Shown: piece by piece, positions 1-10,706 of the stretch
How the letters are laid out: every line of letters starts with the position of its first letter
How positions within the stretch are numbered: the stretch's first letter is position 1
Assembly: GCA_951799425.1 (NCBI GenBank)
Contig: OX637405.1
Coordinates: forward strand, 21,797,089-21,861,088
Source: Ilex aquifolium
Taxonomy: Eukaryota > Streptophyta > Magnoliopsida > Aquifoliales > Aquifoliaceae
Length of the DNA: 64,000 nt
Reading direction: 5' to 3'
Notes under the pieces: generated by a model
Databases searched by the model: none
What the model was told of the DNA's origin: nothing
Seen by the model: only the letters and a program-made list of their open reading frames with translations
Program-made: the position numbers and the translations under genes

Positions 1-2009
1 TTGAAATTTCCAATGACACATGACACAGTGGGACACCCTGGATCTTCGCACTTTGAAGGGATTTTGTGTTGAAGTAGGGCACTGGCTTGCTCTGTGAGGA
101 AGGCTCTTTTTTGAACATTTTGGCTTCTTTTGACTGTGCACAAGTCTTTTAGAAACTTGGCATAAGCTGGAACCTGTTGGATTGCATCCAGAAGTGGGAT
201 GTTGATTTTTACTTGCTTGAAAAGCTCGTAAATTTCAGACTGATTGTTTGCTTTCTGTATGCTCTTGAGTCTATGAGGGAAAGGAGCAGGAATAGAACAC
301 GAGGGTTCTTCTTCCCTTGATGGCTCTGGTTCTTGTTCAATCATGGGATCACAGTCATTTTTTTTTTCAAGTTCTGGCTCACTTAATGGGTTGGCTGGAA
401 TTGAGACTGGTTTTGGGTCTGGAATCAGCATGTTTCTGATGGACTTGTCAATCTTTTTGCCACTTCTCAATGTGGTGACAGTTTTGGCTTGGTCTTGTGG
501 AGTTTCCATAGTTGATGGATTTCCCACCTGAAATTGGCCTTGTGGAGGCTTTGGTTGGGCAGGAAATTTTCCTTTCTCATGTGTGCTCATGGACTGGGTC
601 AGCTTTTGAATGTGGCCTTTGAGATCCTCAAAAGATTGTGTGGTCTGGGCCTTGAAATCAATAAAAGCCTGAGTAGAACTATTGTTATAGCTCATTTGGG
701 TTTGCATGAATTGATTCAATGTATCTTCAAGGCTCCTTTTGTGTGGTGGTTGATATGGAGGATATTGTGGAGGTACTTGAGGTGGATGTGGTGGCCCTTG
801 TTGATGAGGATATTGTGGAGGTCCTTGAGGTGGTTGTTGTGGACCTTGTTGCTGATTCATGGGGGTTGGTTGTGTGTTTCTCCAACTGAAATTTGGGTGG
901 TTCCGCCACCCTGGATTGTATGTTTCAGAGTATGGGTTGGAGTAAGGCTTGTTGAAATTGGAAATGGCATTTGTTTGTTCCAACAAAACTTCTTTGAATG
1001 CCGGAATGGTCGGGCATTCCCCAGTAGGATGCCCTGTTAGCGCACAAATCCCACACACTTGTTCTGTGGGAGGGACAACATCAACTTGATGGACCTTTTT
1101 CATCTCTAAAGCTTCAAGCTTTCGAGACAAAGTGGACATTTTTGCTCTAAGATCATCATCTTCTCTCAAGACATACTTACCCCCTTGGAAAGTAGGTGGT
1201 TTGGCTTCTACAGTGGTAGGAGAGGCTGAGTCCCACATTTGAGAACTGTCAGATATGGTATCAAAAAAATTGAATGCCTCCTCCGGACTTTTTCCCATGA
1301 ACTCTCCTTGAGCCATCATTTCGACAAACTGTCGTAACCTAGTGGGCAAGGAATCATAGAAAAAACCTGCCAAAGTCCAATTTTCAAAAGCATGGTGTGG
1401 ACAAGATTGGAGAAGATCTTTGAATCTCTCCCAGCTTTGATAAAAAGTTTCCCCTTCTTTGACCGAAAAATTCATGATTTGTCTTTTGAGTGTATTAGTG
1501 CGGTGCAGAGGAAAGAATTTTCTGAAAAATTCATTCTGTAGAGCCTGCCAATTAGGGATTGAAAGAGATTTTAAAGAATGTAACCATTGTTTGGCTTTAT
1601 CCCTCAAAGAGAAAGAAAACAATTTCATTTTTGTCAATTCAGAATTGTCTTGAAATGTTCCACACACTTCTTCGAAGTCTTTGATATGCAGATACGGATT
1701 TTCTGCATCCAATCCATGAAACACGGGCAATAACTGCACTGTCCCCGGCTTTACAGTAAAGAGGGGAGCATTTTCAGGAAAAATAAAACAAGAGGGGACA
1801 CTATTCCTTGTGGGATGTAAGTAATCCCGCAATGTTCGAATGTTGGGTACTTCCCCCTCTCTCACATGATCTTCACCCTGCCTGTCAATATTTGCCATAT
1901 TGAAGTTACAAGAATCGGCTTCTAATTTGGGTGAAGGTGGTTCAAGTTGATTTACAGACCCAGAAGATTCAGCAGGCAAATTTTGAAAGAGGCGATTGGT
2001 GTCAGTCAT
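1..2009 (-). CDS. gag: Gag (start of gag-pol) of element A, runs off the window edge
   Basis: I read this frame by eye on the minus strand from ATG at 2009-2007; it is open for 669 codons with no stop and continues past base 1. Around residues 60-270 is a plant Ty3 gag (Retrotrans_gag-like) domain, including a DKAKQWLHSL segment and an FFRKFFP segment. At about residue 330 is a CX2CX4HX4C zinc knuckle (CGICALTGHPTGEC), followed by a Pro/Gln-rich low-complexity stretch. The last residues (KCEDPGCPTVSCVIGNFK) look like the entry to the aspartic protease domain, expected just outside. Gag forms the particle that packages element RNA in the cytoplasm. The start lies about 100 nt downstream of the primer site, as expected. 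The family call is secure; the clade (Athila rather than Tat) rests mainly on the primer site and LTR. Confidence 0.88.
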   Translation of the reverse strand, partial: MTDTNRLFQNLPAESSGSVNQLEPPSPKLEADSCNFNMANIDRQGEDHVREGEVPNIRTLRDYLHPTRNSVPSCFIFPENAPLFTVKPGTVQLLPVFHGLDAENPYLHIKDFEEVCGTFQDNSELTKMKLFSFSLRDKAKQWLHSLKSLSIPNWQALQNEFFRKFFPLHRTNTLKRQIMNFSVKEGETFYQSWERFKDLLQSCPHHAFENWTLAGFFYDSLPTRLRQFVEMMAQGEFMGKSPEEAFNFFDTISDSSQMWDSASPTTVEAKPPTFQGGKYVLREDDDLRAKMSTLSRKLEALEMKKVHQVDVVPPTEQVCGICALTGHPTGECPTIPAFKEVLLEQTNAISNFNKPYSNPYSETYNPGWRNHPNFSWRNTQPTPMNQQQGPQQPPQGPPQYPHQQGPPHPPQVPPQYPPYQPPHKRSLEDTLNQFMQTQMSYNNSSTQAFIDFKAQTTQSFEDLKGHIQKLTQSMSTHEKGKFPAQPKPPQGQFQVGNPSTMETPQDQAKTVTTLRSGKKIDKSIRNMLIPDPKPVSIPANPLSEPELEKKNDCDPMIEQEPEPSREEEPSCSIPAPFPHRLKSIQKANNQSEIYELFKQVKINIPLLDAIQQVPAYAKFLKDLCTVKRSQNVQKRAFLTEQASALLQHKIPSKCEDPGCPTVSCVIGNF

Positions 2010-2106
2010 AAAACAAAATTATTCACAATAAGGCAAAAATATAAACAAAAAGAGAGGTTTTTTTTTTTTTTTTTCACCTTTTTCTAAAAAGAGCACCTTT
2101 TATGGT

Positions 2107-2124
2107 TCCCCGGCAACGGCGCCA
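2107..2124 (-). other. Primer binding site of element A (tRNA-Asp type)
   Basis: The minus strand reads TGGCGCCGTTGCCGGGGA, the primer site usual in plant Athila/Tat elements. It lies 6 nt inside the end of the LTR. A one-base variant occurs beside LTR F at 62652-62669. Confidence 0.9.
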
Positions 2125-3476
2125 AAAACTTGACTTGATCCGAAATGTGTACACCCAAGTGCAGGCGGTCAAGTTGTAGTAATAATCTGGTTTGAGTCCA
2201 GAGTCGAATCCTCAGGGAACTATGGTTGGTGTTCTTTGAAGTAAATAGTGAGAAAGACTTGTAACTGGAAATATTATGATTTTGAAGTTGTGGGAAGTTT
2301 TGGATAGAATGTAAAATTCTTTCCAATGGGTATTTTTCTAGACAAAATATAAGATGATTAAATGTAACAAACACTCTTTGGTTCGGGAATCAGAATATGT
2401 AGTTGATTATCCGGTGCATTATGTTTATGCTTTATAACTCAATTAACTCCCGTGTCAACGGCAAATTAATCGGAAGATAGGAATGAAGTGCAATAATGGT
2501 GGACATTGAAATTTTATCATGAAGAGTTAGTTAGGGTACTTGCCTTGAATCAATGGATCTTTCCATGTAGGAGTCATCCATTTATCATAGAAAGATCCGT
2601 TGATTATACAAAGTACCTTTACTTTGCTAGGTGCATTCAATCACCCAAAAATCAAGTGGAGTATAGAACATTTAAGCATAAAGGTGATACACAAACATAA
2701 TGTCCGGATTAATCTTTTACATATCTATCATCCCTTCCCAAAGAGTGAATGAGGACTACTCACCCTTCATAGCTATGGTAAAGCTAGAATGATGAATAGT
2801 ACTCATCCCCAAAAGGTGTTACAAAGTAAAATACTCTAAAGTAAAATATCTAAACAAGGAGTCGTTCTTCGACAAAGAACAAGTGAATCACGTTCCACCC
2901 TTCACGGCTTTGGTAAAGCTCTAGAAAAGTGGAAGAGTTTCACTCCTCTAAGGGGAAGAAGGAAGCTCCAACAATGGAAGTAAAAGAAAACAATACTTAA
3001 ATTAAAAGAAAGCAATAAATACTTGGTGTTTAATTCACAACCAAGAGATAAAAATACATAAAAGAAAATAATAACTACTTGGTGTTTAATTCACAACCAA
3101 GAAATAAAAATACATAAAAGAAAACAATAACTACTTGGTGTTTAATTCACAACCAAGATATAAAAATACATAAAAGAAAATAATAAAAGCTATAAAGAAA
3201 TGACAATTAGAAGAGGAGGCTCAGCCTTCCATTATATTTATACAAGCAAGTAAATATAAAAGCTATAAAGAAATGACAATTAGAAGAAAGAACTCTTACC
3301 ATAAGAACATAAGCATAAAATCTTCAATACATGAATTGAAATGGAAGCTACAAAAGATGAAAGAAAATTTGCTCTCTAAAAACTCTTCTAAAATCTCTCC
3401 TAACTCTTAGTTCCTCTCTTGGTTTTTCCACCAATTCCACCCTCAGATCTCTCCTTGAAATGCAGAAGGAGCAGCC

Positions 3477-3532
3477 TATTTATAGGCGTAGGAAGGCTGG
3501 GCAAGTGGGCAAGTGGGCAAGTGGGCAAGTGG
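3477..3532 (-). promoter_or_regulatory. LTR A core promoter: TATA box plus tandem 8-mers upstream
   Basis: On the minus strand a TATAAATA box lies at 3484-3477. Upstream of it in element orientation, about 14 bp away, the 8-mer GGGCAAGT (+ strand) is repeated four times without error at 3499-3530. Each unit gives a CACTTG E-box-like hexamer on the element strand. This is a plausible U3 activator array; the function is inferred. Confidence 0.6.
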
Positions 3533-3571
3533 AGAATGAACGGTGGTGTTGCTGAATGCTGATTTTTCAAA

Positions 3572-3634
3572 TGCTTTTATTACACTTTGTCCTGCTTTTA
3601 TTACACTTTGTCCTGCTTTTATTACACTTTGTCC
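3572..3634. repeat. 21-bp tandem repeat, three copies, in LTR A
   Basis: The unit begins tgcttttattacactttgtc and is repeated at 3572, 3593 and 3614. It lies further upstream of the LTR A TATA box than the 8-mer array and is probably part of the U3 enhancer region. Confidence 0.85.
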
Positions 3635-3826
3635 TTCATTCTTTGCATTCTCCTGACATTGCTCCCTTGGTCTTGCGTTAATTCGGCATTTGTCCCTCAG
3701 ATGTACTTCTTTGATGCCTTTGGACTTTCCTTCACTTTAGAACCTAAAATATCATCATTTAAACTCCATCAAAGTATAATTAGTCCAAAAAGAGTGTAAC
3801 AATATGCTACTTTTGAGTGCTAATCA

Positions 3827-5262
3827 GACTTCCACCAACGGTTCCGCGTACACCGACACACTTTATGGACTCTTATACCAACGGAGTGCGTCTCCAATCA
3901 CCGGGTCTCTCACCCGAGGGATTTTCTAGCCCTTCTTGCTACCCCAACCCTATCAACATATAAACCATGTGACACGACTAGGTCATCGACCCATATTACC
4001 CGAGCCCACTCGTCATCCACCACGCGTGGTGAAGACAAACAACCATGTACACACACCCACTAAATGCGATGTTCCCGTGCGTATGCAATGTAATGCTCCA
4101 TTGCAACAATAATACAATGTTCGATATGGTATGAGTAACATATGAACATTCTCATCACAATTCACACACTTCATGGCAAAATCATATCATAAGCATATAA
4201 TTTCCATACTTTATTACAATGTCAATATATCACAAGTATGTATATATATATCAACATTTAATCTTGATCAACACCCATGTATGTCATCACATTATCAAGA
4301 AATAACACACTTCAATTTCAAGGCATATAATAAACACATAGCATGCCCACACTTCACATAGCCCAAGAGTCACATTGGGTTAATTTCATATACCCTATTC
4401 TAGAAATTTCATTTAGAAACTTCTAATTACCAATCCAATTAGAATTGATTTCAACCCATTTCATCCAATTTTACAACCATAGGCAAATGACATACATATA
4501 TATCTATATCTATTCATTTACCCATTTCACCTAAGCATTCTAGGTGTGGAATAAACCTTGGTAGGAGGGAACCCTACCTCTTGAAACGTAGAGAACAACT
4601 TTGAGAAGCTCCGAGAACTCCAAACGGGGTGGAGTCTTCACTCTCCCAAATTCCCGTTCTTCGAATCACTCCAAAACTCGACCTCCTTGGTATGGTTTTG
4701 TAGCCCTCGGCGAGGAGAACAATTTTTGTTCTTGGCCCGAGTGGATTTGAGCTCTCAATCTCCGTAGATCGTAGAGAGAAGATGGAGAACCCAAGCCCTT
4801 TCCCTCTCTTCCTCTCTCGTTGGAATCGGCTGAACAAAATGGGGAGAAAATCTGATTTTCTCCCCTTTAAATACCCTTTAAATACTTGGCCTACAACACG
4901 CCACACGGCCCTTATTTCCCGGGTCCGTTTTAACCCCGAAACGATTAAATTTCGCTCCGGTTCAAGTTCAAAATATTTTTATTTTAACTTGCCGTCATTT
5001 ATTTCCCAAAATTTAAAATTTTAATCAGAATTTCGCTTTTGGGTCTCCCGAGGCTCGACTGCTTCGTAAAACGCGAAAAATCCGACTAACTCGGAATTCA
5101 ATGAAATTTGACAGGGTAACTAGGTTCCGCGAGACGAATCCAACGGTGATGTCCGTTTCGTCATCCGAGCTCTAGAAAATTTCAGGTTTACAACTTGTAC
5201 CATAGTGGCAATTTACCATTTTGCTCTTTTTCTCAAAAGTTTAAATTTCCTCGGGTTTTACA
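3827..5262 (-). repeat. 3' LTR of element B, interrupted by element A
   Basis: In element orientation it begins TGTAAAACCCGAGG at 5262 and is collinear with the 5' LTR (offset 7498 bp, 7497 beyond a 1-bp indel). Collinearity stops abruptly at 3827, which corresponds to 11325 in the 5' LTR. About 1027 bp of LTR (equivalent to 10298-11324) is therefore missing here and should lie on the far side of element A. Confidence 0.9.
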
Positions 5263-5275
5263 TTCTTCCCCCCTT
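5263..5275 (-). other. Polypurine tract of element B
   Basis: The minus strand reads AAGGGGGGAAGAA immediately upstream of the 3' LTR start (TGTAAAAC). This is the expected plus-strand primer position. Confidence 0.8.
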
Positions 5276-5355
5276 AAAAGAATTTCGTCCCCGAAATTCA
5301 CACACTCATACACAACAACCACATGCATATGCCACAGTCATATAACACTAAATGA

Positions 5356-5979
5356 CTATAAGAATATACCTCCATCCTCGAACAAGAAAGGATAATTGGC
5401 ACGTATGGTGTCCTCACGCTCCCATGTTGCCTCTTCCATTCCTCGGTGTTGCCACAACACCTTCACAAGCCTCACGGTCTTGCCTCGCAAAACCTGCTCC
5501 CGGCTATCCATGACACGCATTGGTCCCTCCTCAAAGGTCCCATCTGCATCAACAACAAGTTCTCCCCAATCCACAACATGCGTCGGATCTGGAGTATACT
5601 TCCGGAGCATAGAGACATGGAATACAGCATGAACGCCCGATAAACTTGGCGGCAACGCCAACCTATAGGCCACAGTGCCAACTCTCTCAAGTATCTCGAA
5701 GGGCCCAATATACCTCGGCGACAGCTTTCCTCGCTTGTCGAATCTGACCACTCCTCTCTTAGGCATCACCTTTAAGAAGACATGATCTCCCACCTCAAAC
5801 TCCTGAGGTCGCCGCCGTCTATCGGCGTAACTCTTCTGCCGGCTTTGAGCCGTGAGAAGACGTCTCTTTATCAGGTCCACCTTCTCCGAGGTGTCTCTTA
5901 TCAAGTCTGGACTAGTAGAGGGTCTTTCTCCAACCTCAGTCCAACAAACCGGAGAACGACAAGGCCTCCCATAAAGCGC
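5356..5979 (-). pseudogene. pol: Element B integrase C-terminus with chromodomain-like end
   Basis: The minus-strand frame 5904-5356 is open for 182 codons. It encodes the integrase C-terminal segment (VGDHVFLKVMPKRGVVRF, then IGPFEILERVG and HVSMLRKY) and a terminal chromodomain-like region (KTVRLVKVLWQHRGMEEATWERE) typical of Tekay/Del chromoviruses; such domains guide integration to particular chromatin. A TAG near 5978-5980 separates it from the integrase core, so the polyprotein is broken there. Confidence 0.83.
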
Positions 5980-7128
5980 CTAATAGGGTGCCATCCGTAT
6001 GCTCGCCTGATAGCTGTTATTATAGGCGAATTCCACTAAGGGCAAATGCTCTTCCCAACTACCCTTGAGGTCTAGGACACATGCTCGTAGCATGTCCTCT
6101 AACGTCTGAATGGTCCTCTCCGACTGACCATCTGTCTGGGGATGAAAGGTTGTGCTGATCCTCAACTGAGTCCCCATGGCTCGCTGGAAACTCTCCCAAA
6201 AGTGAGCCGTAAACCTGGGATCCCGATCCGATACTATAGATACGGGTACCCCATGCAACCGGACTATCTCCCTTATGTACAACCTGCAGAATTCCTCCAG
6301 AGTGAAGGTCATCCGCACCGCCAAAAAGTGTGCCGGCTTCGTAAGGCGGTCCACTATCACCCACACCGCATCATGTCCCCGCGATGTCCGTGGCAAGTGG
6401 GTCACAAAATCCATGGTGACGTGCTCCCACTTCCACTCAGCCACCTCTAATGGCTGGAGCAACCCTGCTGGTCTCTGGTGCTCGGCTTTAATCTGCTGAC
6501 ATGTGAGGCATTTATTGACAAAGTCGCCAATCTGCCTCTTCATCCCGCTCCAATAATACTGGCGACGAAGATCATGATACATCTTCGTACCGCCTGGATG
6601 CACCGCAAAACGAGAGCAATGATACTCCCTGAGAATTTCCTCTCTCAGATTCGCCGACTGGGGAACCACAACCCTTCCCCTAAATCGAAGACTGCCATCC
6701 GAGTGAATGGCCCAGCCTTCGTCACCAGTACCCGTCTGCACTCGGTCCCTGATGGATGATAACTCTGGGTCCTGCCCCTGGGACTCAATCACTCTGCTCA
6801 GTAGGGAAGGCGTAGCCACCAAGCTCCCTAAAACACCCTGAGTCCGACCCTGATAATGCAGCCCAAATTGGCCCACGGCCTCAAGCATCCGCCACTCCCA
6901 GGAAGCCACACTAGCTAAGACACCCCGTGACTTCCGACTAAGTGCGTCTGCCACCACATTTGCCTTACCAGGGTGGTAATGCAAAGTGAAGTCATAGTCT
7001 TCTAGGTACTCCATCCACTTACGCTGCCTCATGTTGAGGTCCCGCTGAGTGAAGATGTACTTCAGACTTTTGTGGTCCGAAAACACCTCAAATCGTTCAC
7101 CATACAAATAGTGGCGCCAAGCCTTCAA
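5980..7128 (-). pseudogene. pol: Element B RNase H end and integrase core
   Basis: The frame contains the end of RNase H (FSDHKSLKYIFTQ, then HPGKANVVADALSRK), the integrase HHCC zinc domain (HPGGTKMYHDLRRQYYW ... CLTCQQIK) and a D,D35E-type core: MDFVTHLP for the first Asp, VSDRDPRF for the second, and HPQTDGQSERTIQ for the Glu. The apparent start is artificial. A 1-nt deletion near 7130 takes the upstream RT-RNase H frame out of register, so this is a continuation of the polyprotein and not a separate gene. Confidence 0.88.
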
Positions 7129-9032
7129 GGCAAGACTATGGCCGCCAATTTCATGTCATGCGTGGGGTAGTTCTGCTCGTGATTCTTCAACTGTCGAGAA
7201 CCATAGGCCACCACTCTCCCGGACTGCATCAAGACACAACCCAGTCCGTCCTTGGAGGCATCGCAATACACCGTGTAGTTTTGTCCCCTTTCTGGAACAA
7301 TCAAGATAGGAGCTGAAGTGAGCCTCCTCTTTAGTTCTTGGAATGCCTTCTCGCACGAATCATTCCACTCGAACTTGACCTCCTTCCGGGTCAATCTAGT
7401 CATAGGTGCGGCTAGTCGGGAGAAGTCCTCGATGAACCTCCGGTAATACCCTGCCAATCCCAAGAAACTACGTATCTCGAAGACTGACTTTGGCCTCTCC
7501 CAACTCATAACTGCTTCAAATTTCTCCTGGTCAACTGACCCCCCCGAAGCTGACACCACGTGTCCCAAGAATTTCACCTCCGTGAGCCAAAATTCACACT
7601 TGCTGAACTTGGCGTACAATTGATGGTCCCTCAAGGTCTGGAGAACAATCCTCAAGTGACCCTCATGCTCCTCCTCCGTCTTGGAGTAGATCAGGATGTC
7701 ATCAACAAACGCTACAACAAACTGATCTAAATAGGGCTGGAACACCCTATGCATGAGATCCATGAATGCCGCTGGGGCATTCGTCAATCCAAATGGCATC
7801 ACTGTGAACTCGAAATGCCCATACCGCATTCTGAACGCCGTCTTAGGGTTATCTACCTCCCTAATTCTCAACTGATGGTAGCCCGTGCGGAGATCTCTCT
7901 TTGAATAGACCCGCGCTCCCTTCAGCTGATCAAACAGATCATCGATCCTCGGCAAAGGGTACCTATTCTTGATGGTGACCCGGTTCAACTGCCGATAGTC
8001 TATACACAATCGAAGGGTCTTATCTTTCTTCTTGGCAAACAGCACCGGAGCGCCCCAAGGTGAAGTGCTCGGCCTAATAAAGCCCTTGTCCAATAATTCT
8101 TGCAGTTGGACCTTGAGTTCTTGCAACTCTGCTGGCGCCATCCTATGTGGAGTCATAGAAATAGGCGAAGTACCCGGATGTAATTCGATATTAAAGTCCA
8201 CATCCCTATGGGGAGGTAATCCCGGTAACTCGTTCGGAAAAACGTCCTCATACTCGCACACCACCCGAGGTAGACCCAATTCTTGTCTTGCCTCGTCCTC
8301 CAGGGTAAGGCTCGCAAGCCAACCCATCAATTGCCCATGCCATCGTGAATCATACACGACTTGAGGCAAAGCATCATGCTTTTCCCCCTGAAACTTGAAA
8401 CAAACACCGTCTGGTGTATAGGCAGTGACCCTCTTCCTGTCACAATCAATAACGACCCGATGCGCCGCCAACCAGTCCATCCCAAGGATGACATCGAACT
8501 CCGACATGTCCATAACCCTAAGGTCCACGGTGAGTAGAATCCCCGAGATCTCTAACTCACAACTCCGACATATCTGATTCACACACACCCTAGCTCCTAG
8601 GGGTGAATTCACATATAACGGCTCTTCCAAGGTATCAACCTCTAAGCCCAAATCCCTCACACATGATGCAGAAATGAATGAATGTGATGCACCAGAGTCA
8701 AATAACACTTTAGCCCATAAGCGAGAAAGTAGAAATGTACCCTGAATGACCGACTGGTCCACTGGCTCAGCCTGAGGTGTAATGGCGTAGACACGCCCCT
8801 GGGTCCCCGAAGTCCCGGCCTGCATGCCCTGTCCTCGGCCTCGACCCATGCCCTGGCCCATCTGGCCTGATTGCGGAGTCCCCGCTCGGAAGGTGGTAGG
8901 GGCCTGAGTAGTGCCCTGGAATTAATACTGGCTTCCCTGGCCCATGGTGGGGTAGGGAGGAACAAAGTGTGGCTGTGGCTGTCCCACTGACGACTGGGAC
9001 TGAGATGTCCCATAGCTCTGGGATCCTTGCCT
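7125..9032 (-). pseudogene. pol: Element B protease and reverse transcriptase
   Basis: The aspartic protease is seen as [12 protein letters not shown] and VILGMDWL. The reverse transcriptase follows: [17 protein letters not shown], then a DLRTGYHQ segment, then the catalytic FVDDILIYS. RNase H begins at [15 protein letters not shown]. The frame upstream towards gag contains a TAA near 8924 and a TAG near 9035. Both sit where a C-to-T change in a Gln codon would explain them, which is consistent with decay of methylated cytosines. The region ends in the frameshift near 7130. Confidence 0.87.
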
Positions 9033-9941
9033 CTACGGACAATCCCGTTTTATATGCCCCGGTTGATGGCAATGGTAACATGTCTTCTGGCCTGCCTGGT
9101 AGGTAGTCCTGAAGTTTCTCCCACCCTGGGAAAGTTGACCTTGGCCTTGGCCTTGATAGCCGCGGCCCTGTCCTTGAGGAGCAGAGGTCCTCTGCTTCTT
9201 CCCCGAACTAGAAGAAGAGGATTGGCCCTCCTTCTTCTTATCCTTAGCACCCGTCTCACGGATGCTTCGTGCATCGTCAACCTCCCTCTCAATGGTCATA
9301 GCCGTCTCGACCATAGAGTCTAAGTCTTGCGGGCGGAGGCCCACAATCTTTCCCCGAATGGACAGTTTCAACCCATCCTCAAACCTTCTTACCTTGGCCA
9401 TATCCGTGGCCACGTAATCATCAGCAAATCGGGCTAATTCGGTGAACTTAGCCACATACTCCGTCACGGTCATTAACCCTTGCTTCAAATCTAGAAATTC
9501 CCGGGCCTTTGCATGCCGAACAGCCGTTGGGAAATATTTACCCATGAAGAGTTCCTTAAACTCTCCCCATGTCATGGCCTCTAAGTTCTTCGAGGCCATC
9601 ACCCAATCCCACCACAATTGGGCTTCTCCTTCTAGCTGGAATGCAGCTAGTCTTATCTTAGTAGCGTCTGAGGTGACCTCCATCGCCCCTAAGATTTTGT
9701 TGACTTGCCGGAACCAATGGTCGGCCACCATCGGGTCCGCCCCTCCCATGAAGACTGGGGGTTTGTGTGCTTTAAACTGTTGGAGGTTACTCGCGCCTCC
9801 ATGTCCGGCATTTGCACTAGCTTGTGCAACAGTAGCCGCCATCATGCCCATGGTTTCCGTAAACGCTTGTTGATCGAAGACCGGTGGTGGTTGGTTATTG
9901 TTCCGCCCACCGCCTCGACGTCCTCTTCTTCCACTTGCCAT
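9033..9941 (-). pseudogene. gag: Element B gag
   Basis: 302 codons from ATG at 9941. There is an Arg/Gly-rich N-terminus, a Retrotrans_gag core (residues about 60-210, with QLEGEAQLWWDWV and FKELFMGKYFP), a Ser-rich basic linker, a Gly/Gln-rich stretch, and one CCHC zinc knuckle (CYHCHQPGHIKRDC) at the very end. The stop directly after the knuckle is probably secondary, because protease follows in the same frame. Gag would assemble the cytoplasmic particle. Confidence 0.85.
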
Positions 9942-10278
9942 CTACACACACGTCAAATGGCAATGGTACAACGGCTTAGTATCCCTAGATAGGGACCAAA
10001 GTTAAAACGTTCAAATCTTTCTCATTGTCTCACTAGTAGGGCGTATGCCTCCAATAGTGGACCCTTACGCTTTGAACTTTCCCGTTCATTTGCTTTCCCA
10101 CTCCCAAGGTTAAGTTCTCTAACCCTAGTGTGTCCATTTCCATACACATTTTACCATGCATATAATACACATATCACATATCACATAACATGTAGCAATT
10201 TAAGCAAATAACATGAAATGTACAATGAATGCAATGGTTTAGACCCATGTCCCATCAAGCCCTAGGTAAATCGCATAC

Positions 10279-10294
10279 CTATGCTCCGATACCA
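10279..10294 (-). other. Primer binding site of element B (tRNA-Met type, one mismatch)
   Basis: The minus strand reads TGGTATCGGAGCATAG, close to the initiator-Met site TGGTATCAGAGC with one change. It lies 3 nt inside the 5' LTR end at 10298. Confidence 0.85.
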
Positions 10295-10514
10295 AGCTGT
10301 GACGCCCCAAATTTCCGGGGGTCCTTTATTCACCGTTGATAAACCCATCAACCCGCGGAAATACCCGTGAATGTCGCTTAACCCGACACCACGTCACCAC
10401 ATTCCCTTTACCGGGACTTATAATTATATGTAAAAGAATCACAAGTCTAACTTCTTTTGGTTGGTTGACCCATCCGAGGTCCAATATGCCACCATTGGTA
10501 TCCTATTATTGTTC

Positions 10515-10521
10515 ATTTATA
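10515..10521 (-). promoter_or_regulatory. TATA box of LTR B
   Basis: The minus strand reads GGTTATAAATGAAC. It is the best TATA match downstream (element orientation) of the palindrome array, which ends 74 bp away. Confidence 0.5.
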
Positions 10522-10594
10522 ACCTTTAAAGGAAGGAAACAATAGCCCAAGGGTTTGGCAAAAAAAAATTAAAATTTCAGAAAATTTTGGAGGG

Positions 10595-10706
10595 CGTACC
10601 GGTACGCGTACCGGTACGGTATGCCCACTGGACCTCTGCGTACCGGTACGCGTACCGGTACGCTCTACCTTCTGGCTGTCGCCGTACCGGTACGCGTACC
10701 GGTACG
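10595..10706. repeat. Palindrome array with exact 44-bp period in LTR B
   Basis: The perfect 12-bp palindrome CGTACCGGTACG is present six times, as three head-to-tail doublets at 10595-10618, 10639-10662 and 10683-10706. Doublet starts are exactly 44 bp apart. The two 20-bp spacers differ in sequence, but each has CTGG near its middle (actgga and tctggc). Every unit contains CGTAC on both strands. The truncated 3' LTR does not reach this segment, so it is seen once here. Confidence 0.95.

Larger units (their letters stand above)
1..3826 (-). mobile_element. Element A: Athila-type Ty3 LTR retrotransposon, 5' portion
   Basis: Reading on the minus strand, a 5' LTR (3826 to 2131) is followed by a tRNA-Asp-type primer site and an open gag frame that leaves the window at base 1. 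The LTR begins TGATTAGCAC, the same terminus as LTR D and LTR E. The element interrupts the 3' LTR of element B at 3826/3827. Its pol, 3' LTR and left target duplication are outside the window. The unbroken gag frame suggests a recent insertion. Confidence 0.88.
2131..3826 (-). repeat. 5' LTR of element A
   Basis: About 1.7 kb. In element orientation it starts TGATTAGCACTC (3826) and ends near ...GATCAAGTCA (2131), just before the primer site. The 2131-2900 half is clearly related to 62676-63600 (LTR F): shared stretches include the tract around 'ccgaaatgtgtacacccaag' and the repeated 'actcacccttca' segments. It also contains three near-identical copies of an 'acttggtgtttaattcac' unit at about 3022-3165. 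The exact inner end is uncertain by a few bases. Confidence 0.82.

Noticed and set aside
534..1040. 168-codon + strand frame rich in Leu and Trp
   Set aside because: It is the antisense of the Pro/Gln-rich part of gag of element A.
4574..4906. 110-codon frame on the minus strand, repeated at 12072-12404
   Set aside because: Lies in both LTRs of element B at equivalent positions and has no family signature; conserved only because the LTRs are young.
10595..10706. CRISPR-like look: 24-bp repeats with 20-bp spacers
   Set aside because: Plant nuclear DNA inside an LTR; the repeats are fully palindromic, only three copies, and no cas gene is present.
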